NCBI GenBank assembly: GCA_028023455.1
Contig: JAQFVV010000029.1
Location: 10,272,644 to 10,336,643, forward strand
DNA length: 64,000 nucleotides
Origin: Epiperipatus broadwayi
Lineage: Eukaryota > Onychophora > Udeonychophora > Euonychophora > Peripatidae
Direction: 5' to 3'
The notes under the pieces are model-generated. The model searched no databases and was not told where the DNA came from. It worked only from the letters and a program-made list of their open reading frames with translations. This document shows, in pieces, positions 60,908 through 64,000 of this stretch; the first letter of the stretch is position 1, and the number at the start of each line of letters is the position of its first letter. The position numbers were made by a program, and so were the translations under genes.

Positions 60908-60969
60908 GATCTGAGCCAACTGATGAATGCTGATTTAGCATGAAACGTGCATCTTGGGAATCATAGATC
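60908..60969 (+). ncRNA. Type I hammerhead ribozyme, family 2, best copy
   Basis: Order on the + strand: GATCT (60908-60912), CCAA (60916-60919), CTGATGA (60920-60926), helix II ATGCT..AGCAT with loop GATTT (60927-60941), GAAAC (60942-60946), GTGCATC (cleavage triplet ATC, ending 60953), TTGG (60954-60957), then AGATC (60965-60969). Helix I is CCAA/TTGG plus GATCT/AGATC with internal loops between, as in natural type I ribozymes that use loop contacts. Helix II is five perfect pairs. Helix III (ACG/GCAT) has A-U, a C-A mismatch and G-C. The sister unit has T, which would pair, so the C is a likely later mutation. Confidence 0.7.
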
Positions 60970-61236
60970 TTTTTTACTTGTCTTTGATCATATGTTTAGG
61001 ATTATATCACTAGAATCCAGTTGCTACCTTGTGTGAAAGTGGTCTACTGAAAATTACACTACAGAAATATTAATTATTGGATAATCTCTAGTCTAATGAA
61101 TGACTTATAAGAATTATTAATATAGATTCATAAAGTGATGTGTCAAAGTTGTGAGGACTGCATATTTGACACTTATTAGTTAAACAGTAGTAATTTTCTA
61201 CCTATATATATATATATACTAAACAATGATAAAGAT

Positions 61237-61300
61237 ATGTGTAAGAACTGATGAGTACTGGTTCAGCATGAAATGTACATCGTGTGAATCATAGATTTTT
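61237..61300 (+). ncRNA. Hammerhead-like motif, family 2, second unit
   Basis: CTGATGA at 61248-61254, helix II GTACT..AGCAT with one A-C mismatch (61255-61269), GAAA at 61270-61273, then TGTACATC giving helix III A-U, U-A, G-C with a UA loop and cleavage triplet ATC. Helix I next to the core does not pair (AAGAA against GTGTG), so this copy is probably inactive. Confidence 0.55.
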
Positions 61301-61451
61301 TTCATATGTTTAGGAAGTTGATAGAATCCAGTTGTTATCTTGTGTGAGGTGGTGTACTGAAAATTACACTATAGAAAAATCTATCTATATTTGTATTTTC
61401 TTGACTTATAAGGTGTATTTGATAATATTGACCAAAAGATGATTTGGAAAC

Positions 61452-61845
61452 TCATCCAACATCCCCAGACTAATTTCTAGCTTGTGGCTTTTATCAGTGA
61501 GGAGTCTTGGATTTGAGAGCACTGCTTCTAATATGGAGAGCTTGCTACTCTTATTAACAGCATGTGTAAGCATATGAAATGGTGATCATGTGATGTTTTG
61601 ATGATTTTATACCTATCTTGCCCATAGGATAATGGTGACTGTGGTTTTTGAAAAACCAAAGCCACCAAAATGTATAGATATTGAACTGAGTTATCTGTTT
61701 TCATTTTGGATCATAGCTTTATAATTAACTAAAAAAGTATGGCTGCTGAAGAGTTGCATTAGATCCTAAGATTCAGGTGAGTGCTCTCAGATCCAAGGCT
61801 ACTCACTGATGAAAGCCACAAGCTAGAAAATAGTCTAATAATATT
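61452..61845. mobile_element. Family 1 ribozyme repeat, inverted form
   Basis: A short forward piece (ctcatccaacatccccagac ... gagagcactgc) joins at about 61530 to a longer inverted piece that runs from tatggagagcttgc through gatcatgtgatgtttt, gcccataggataatgg, caaagccaccaaaatgtatag, gctgctgaagagttgc and gctctcagatccaaggc, to gaaaatagtct. A forward ribozyme (minus strand: CTGATAA, GAAAT) and an inverted one (plus strand, 61806-61835: CTGATGA, GAAAA, GTC) are both damaged. In the latter, helix I is lost (TAATAA instead of TGGGGA). Confidence 0.7.
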
Positions 61846-63054
61846 AAAAATTAATTTGTACAATAATAACCTGTGTCCATTTTATCACTGCTTTTACTCC
61901 AATATGAGATTTAGAAAATTTAACGAGAGAAAAGTTTTATATCAGGATACTTTAATGCACATCTTCATTGGATCAGTGAACTTTGATTCATAATTATTGG
62001 AATATTGGTCTTGTCTCTCTGAATTCAAGTGGTCTGTTCTTATTGAATTTTTACATAATGCTTGAGTTGACTATCACAGACATCGCTGTAAAGATGATTT
62101 GTCAAATATTAAAAAATAGGTAAGGTCATTGTCAATTTTACCTTGATTGGATTGATACGGATTTTCACAGAAATAAGTTTTATTCAAGTCTGAGATTGTG
62201 CCTGCATGGTGTTAGATACTATTTTCTAAGTCAAATCACGTGTGAATGAAAAGTACATCACCAATAACAGAAATGGAATATTTTAATACTGTATATTTTT
62301 TTTTTACTATTCAAAGTCCAGATATTTATAGTTTGCCTTCATGATATAGTAAATGAGCTTGTTCAAGAAAATTTCCTGTATTTGACATATGCATTTATGT
62401 AATTTTAGTTGCTTGACTTGAGAGCTGATGTAAGACATTACTGTCAGTGTTAGATGGATCTGAATAAAAATTGATTATTGGAAAAATATCAGTATTAGGA
62501 TTAGACAAATTTAAAAGGAAAAAAAATCCAGAACCATTAAGAATTGAATGTTAGCATTGAATAAAAGAAATTCCTAAAAATTTGACTGTTTAGAAAATTC
62601 ATATTGCATAATTTTCAAATGGGTATATTTTTTACGATTGTTTAGATTTTCATATTCAAAATAGATGAGGATTTAGAATCAATAGTTGAGATTTTAATGT
62701 CAGTTAATGATAATGATTTTAAAAAAATTTTTTTTAATCAGTTAACATTTAATGTACTTTGATATTGAATAGAAACAGTGTATACATTTAAATGTAAGAT
62801 ATTTTAAAAAACAATATTTTTGCAGAGCAAAATGATGCACAATTAACTTAAAGTCTTGCATATATCTACTGTTTAAAAGCTAACATTCATTCCAACTACT
62901 ACTTTAAATTTATTATATCAATCTTCGCAATTCAGTTTATTGCTGATTTTCATTTTGTTGTCTAATAATTTATATTTTTTAATTGACCTTATTATTTATA
63001 TTTTATCTATAATTTTTAATTTTAATCACATCTATCTGCATTTATTAACATAAT
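61846..63054. other. PEX12 intron 3, last part; no gene seen
   Basis: AT-rich intronic DNA without a supported feature. Confidence 0.4.
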
Positions 63055-63060
63055 AAATCA

Positions 63061-63165
63061 GCACTGCTTCATAAGAGTGGTGTAATGAAAATTACATTAC
63101 AGAAATATTATTAATTATCTGATAATCTCTAGTCTAATGAGTGATTAATAAAAATTATTAAAAGT
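63061..63165 (+). repeat. Family 2 repeat, 3' fragment
   Basis: The segment gaaaattacattacagaaata, then ataatctctagtctaatgag and ttaataaaaattattaa matches the right part of the family 2 unit at about 61045-61105. The ribozyme part is absent. Confidence 0.6.
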
Positions 63166-63271
63166 ATTAGTTGTTTAGATTTAATTTTTTTAAATAATTG
63201 AGTGATAAAAAGATAAATTATTATTTTTATATTTATATTTGGTTTAAACTATATGTATATATTTTATATAG

Positions 63272-63358
63272 GTTTTAATTCCTTATATAAAATTAAAGTT
63301 GGATTATTTTTTTGAAAGGATCAGATTAAAAATTGCAGATAATCTATGTGATGAAAAG
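63272..63358 (+). CDS. PEX12: Peroxin-12, exon 4
   Basis: The acceptor is attttatatag|gtttta and the donor aaaag|gtgagt, a near-consensus 5' splice site, both in phase 0. It encodes 29 codons: VLIPYIKLKLDYFFERIR then LKIADNLCDEK. VLIPYIKLKLD aligns with the family's VLLPYLKVKLEKL. The protein then enters the variable stretch before the next membrane segment. The remaining two thirds, including later membrane helices and the C-terminal zinc-binding RING domain, lie beyond the window. Confidence 0.92.
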
Positions 63359-64000
63359 GTGAGTTTAATAAAGTTTTTATTTTGAATTTTAGACAAAAAG
63401 ATTTGTTTTATATCAATCATTATAAATATTGATACACATTATTCAGTTTTGTTTTTCTGAAGGTTTGTGATGATGATGTTCTAGCTGTATTTTTATATTG
63501 GATTATTTCCATCATCTAATATGTGTGTTGAATGTTTTTAGATAAGTTTAATTTTAGTTAAATATTCCAAATGCATTCAACTGTTAGTAATATCACAGCA
63601 AACAAATATTAGTAATATTCAGTTATTTATATATATATATATATATTTATGCATGATTAATGTTTTTTGTTAATTAATAGTAAAAATGTATTTATAATTT
63701 ACATATATATATATATTGTAGAGTATTGATTTCAAACCCTACATTACAAATCCCAAAAGCCTCAGAAGGAAAGTGGGAGAAATATTTTTTTTTTTCTATT
63801 CACCTAATTTTGTTAGTGAAAGAGGACAATATCTATATCATTGAATAGTTTGATAGTTATATTTAAGAATTAAAAATATTAAGCATATATAAATAATTGT
63901 CTGTAGATATAAATTCCATGCAGTATCATTTTTCTAAGTTTCCTCATTAACTTTTTATATTTAATATAGATTTAATGAATTATGTTCTCTCTTTGTTAAC
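63359..64000. other. PEX12: PEX12 intron 4 (start), runs off the window
   Basis: The intron opens with gtgagtttaa. No convincing next exon is present in the remaining 640 bases. Several (TA)n runs occur. Confidence 0.6.

Larger units (their letters stand above)
60600..61375 (+). mobile_element. Family 2 ribozyme repeat: tandem pair, unit about 348 bp
   Basis: Unit one (60600-61101, including a 154-base interruption) and unit two (61102-61375) share gaagtgatgtg, tcaaa.t.tgagg.ctg, a (TA)n run, aatgataaagata, the ribozyme block, tcatagat, catatgtttagga, gaatccagttg, cttgtgtga, ctactgaaaattacact. Unit two is truncated on the right. No open frame is present. Tandem non-coding units each with a type I hammerhead are the defining layout of retrozymes and of some Penelope-element ends; the assignment is inferred. 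Confidence 0.7.

Noticed and set aside
63721-63775. Candidate PEX12 exon 5 (open stretch with FKPYITNPKSLRRK)
   Set aside because: It lacks a proper donor site and does not resemble the expected PEX12 continuation.

Overview
The window looks like nuclear DNA from an animal, most probably an invertebrate. It is very AT-rich, has spliced genes with long introns, and is packed with LINEs, LTR-retrotransposon relics, a tRNA-derived SINE, foldback elements and microsatellites. Nothing in it fixes the phylum. No prokaryotic, organellar or viral gene is evident.

The one host gene is PEX12, encoding the peroxisomal RING-type ubiquitin ligase subunit. It is on the + strand and starts at 39141. Four exons were read by eye: 39141-39263, 50622-50730, 56516-56631 and 63272-63358. 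All junctions are AG/GT and the frames join without a stop. They give 145 codons, about the N-terminal 40 percent of the protein. Introns are about 11.4, 5.8 and 6.6 kb, and the gene runs off the right edge. Everything from 39.3 kb onward lies inside these introns.

Left of PEX12: 1-4.4 kb holds a pair of direct repeats around a decayed A-rich interior. At 7-8 kb and 17-18 kb are tandem arrays of a ribozyme-bearing repeat. A 593-bp solo LTR with a 5-bp target duplication sits at 15.3 kb. A decayed antisense RTE-like LINE occupies 18.1-20.2 kb. A 340-bp (AAT)n tract at 21.7 kb leads into two adjacent minus-strand non-LTR retrotransposons: LINE A (about 22.0-27.9 kb) and LINE B (29.25-33.4 kb). 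Both encode ORF1 plus an endonuclease/reverse transcriptase ORF2, both are broken by frameshifts, and LINE B is further split by a tRNA-derived SINE. Then come another ribozyme repeat (35.3 kb), an RTE fragment and a 168-bp tandem repeat.

The most interesting content is two families of small repeats that carry type I hammerhead ribozyme motifs. Family 1 has about a dozen units at nine loci. Its unit is about 430-440 bp, and six insertions are flanked by direct duplications of 10-16 bp. Most copies contain an inverted half-unit, so they fold back. One copy (35.4 kb, minus strand) keeps the whole catalytic core and a 6-bp perfect helix I. Family 2 has a unit of about 350 bp, with a tandem pair at 60.6-61.4 kb, an isolated minus-strand ribozyme at 56.95 kb and a tail fragment at 63.1 kb. 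Its best ribozyme, at 60908-60969, has all three helices. A family 1 copy is inserted inside a family 2 unit with a 14-bp duplication, and the neighbouring family 2 unit preserves the empty site. This behaviour matches retrozymes or the non-autonomous ends of Penelope-like elements. No autonomous Penelope polymerase was seen.
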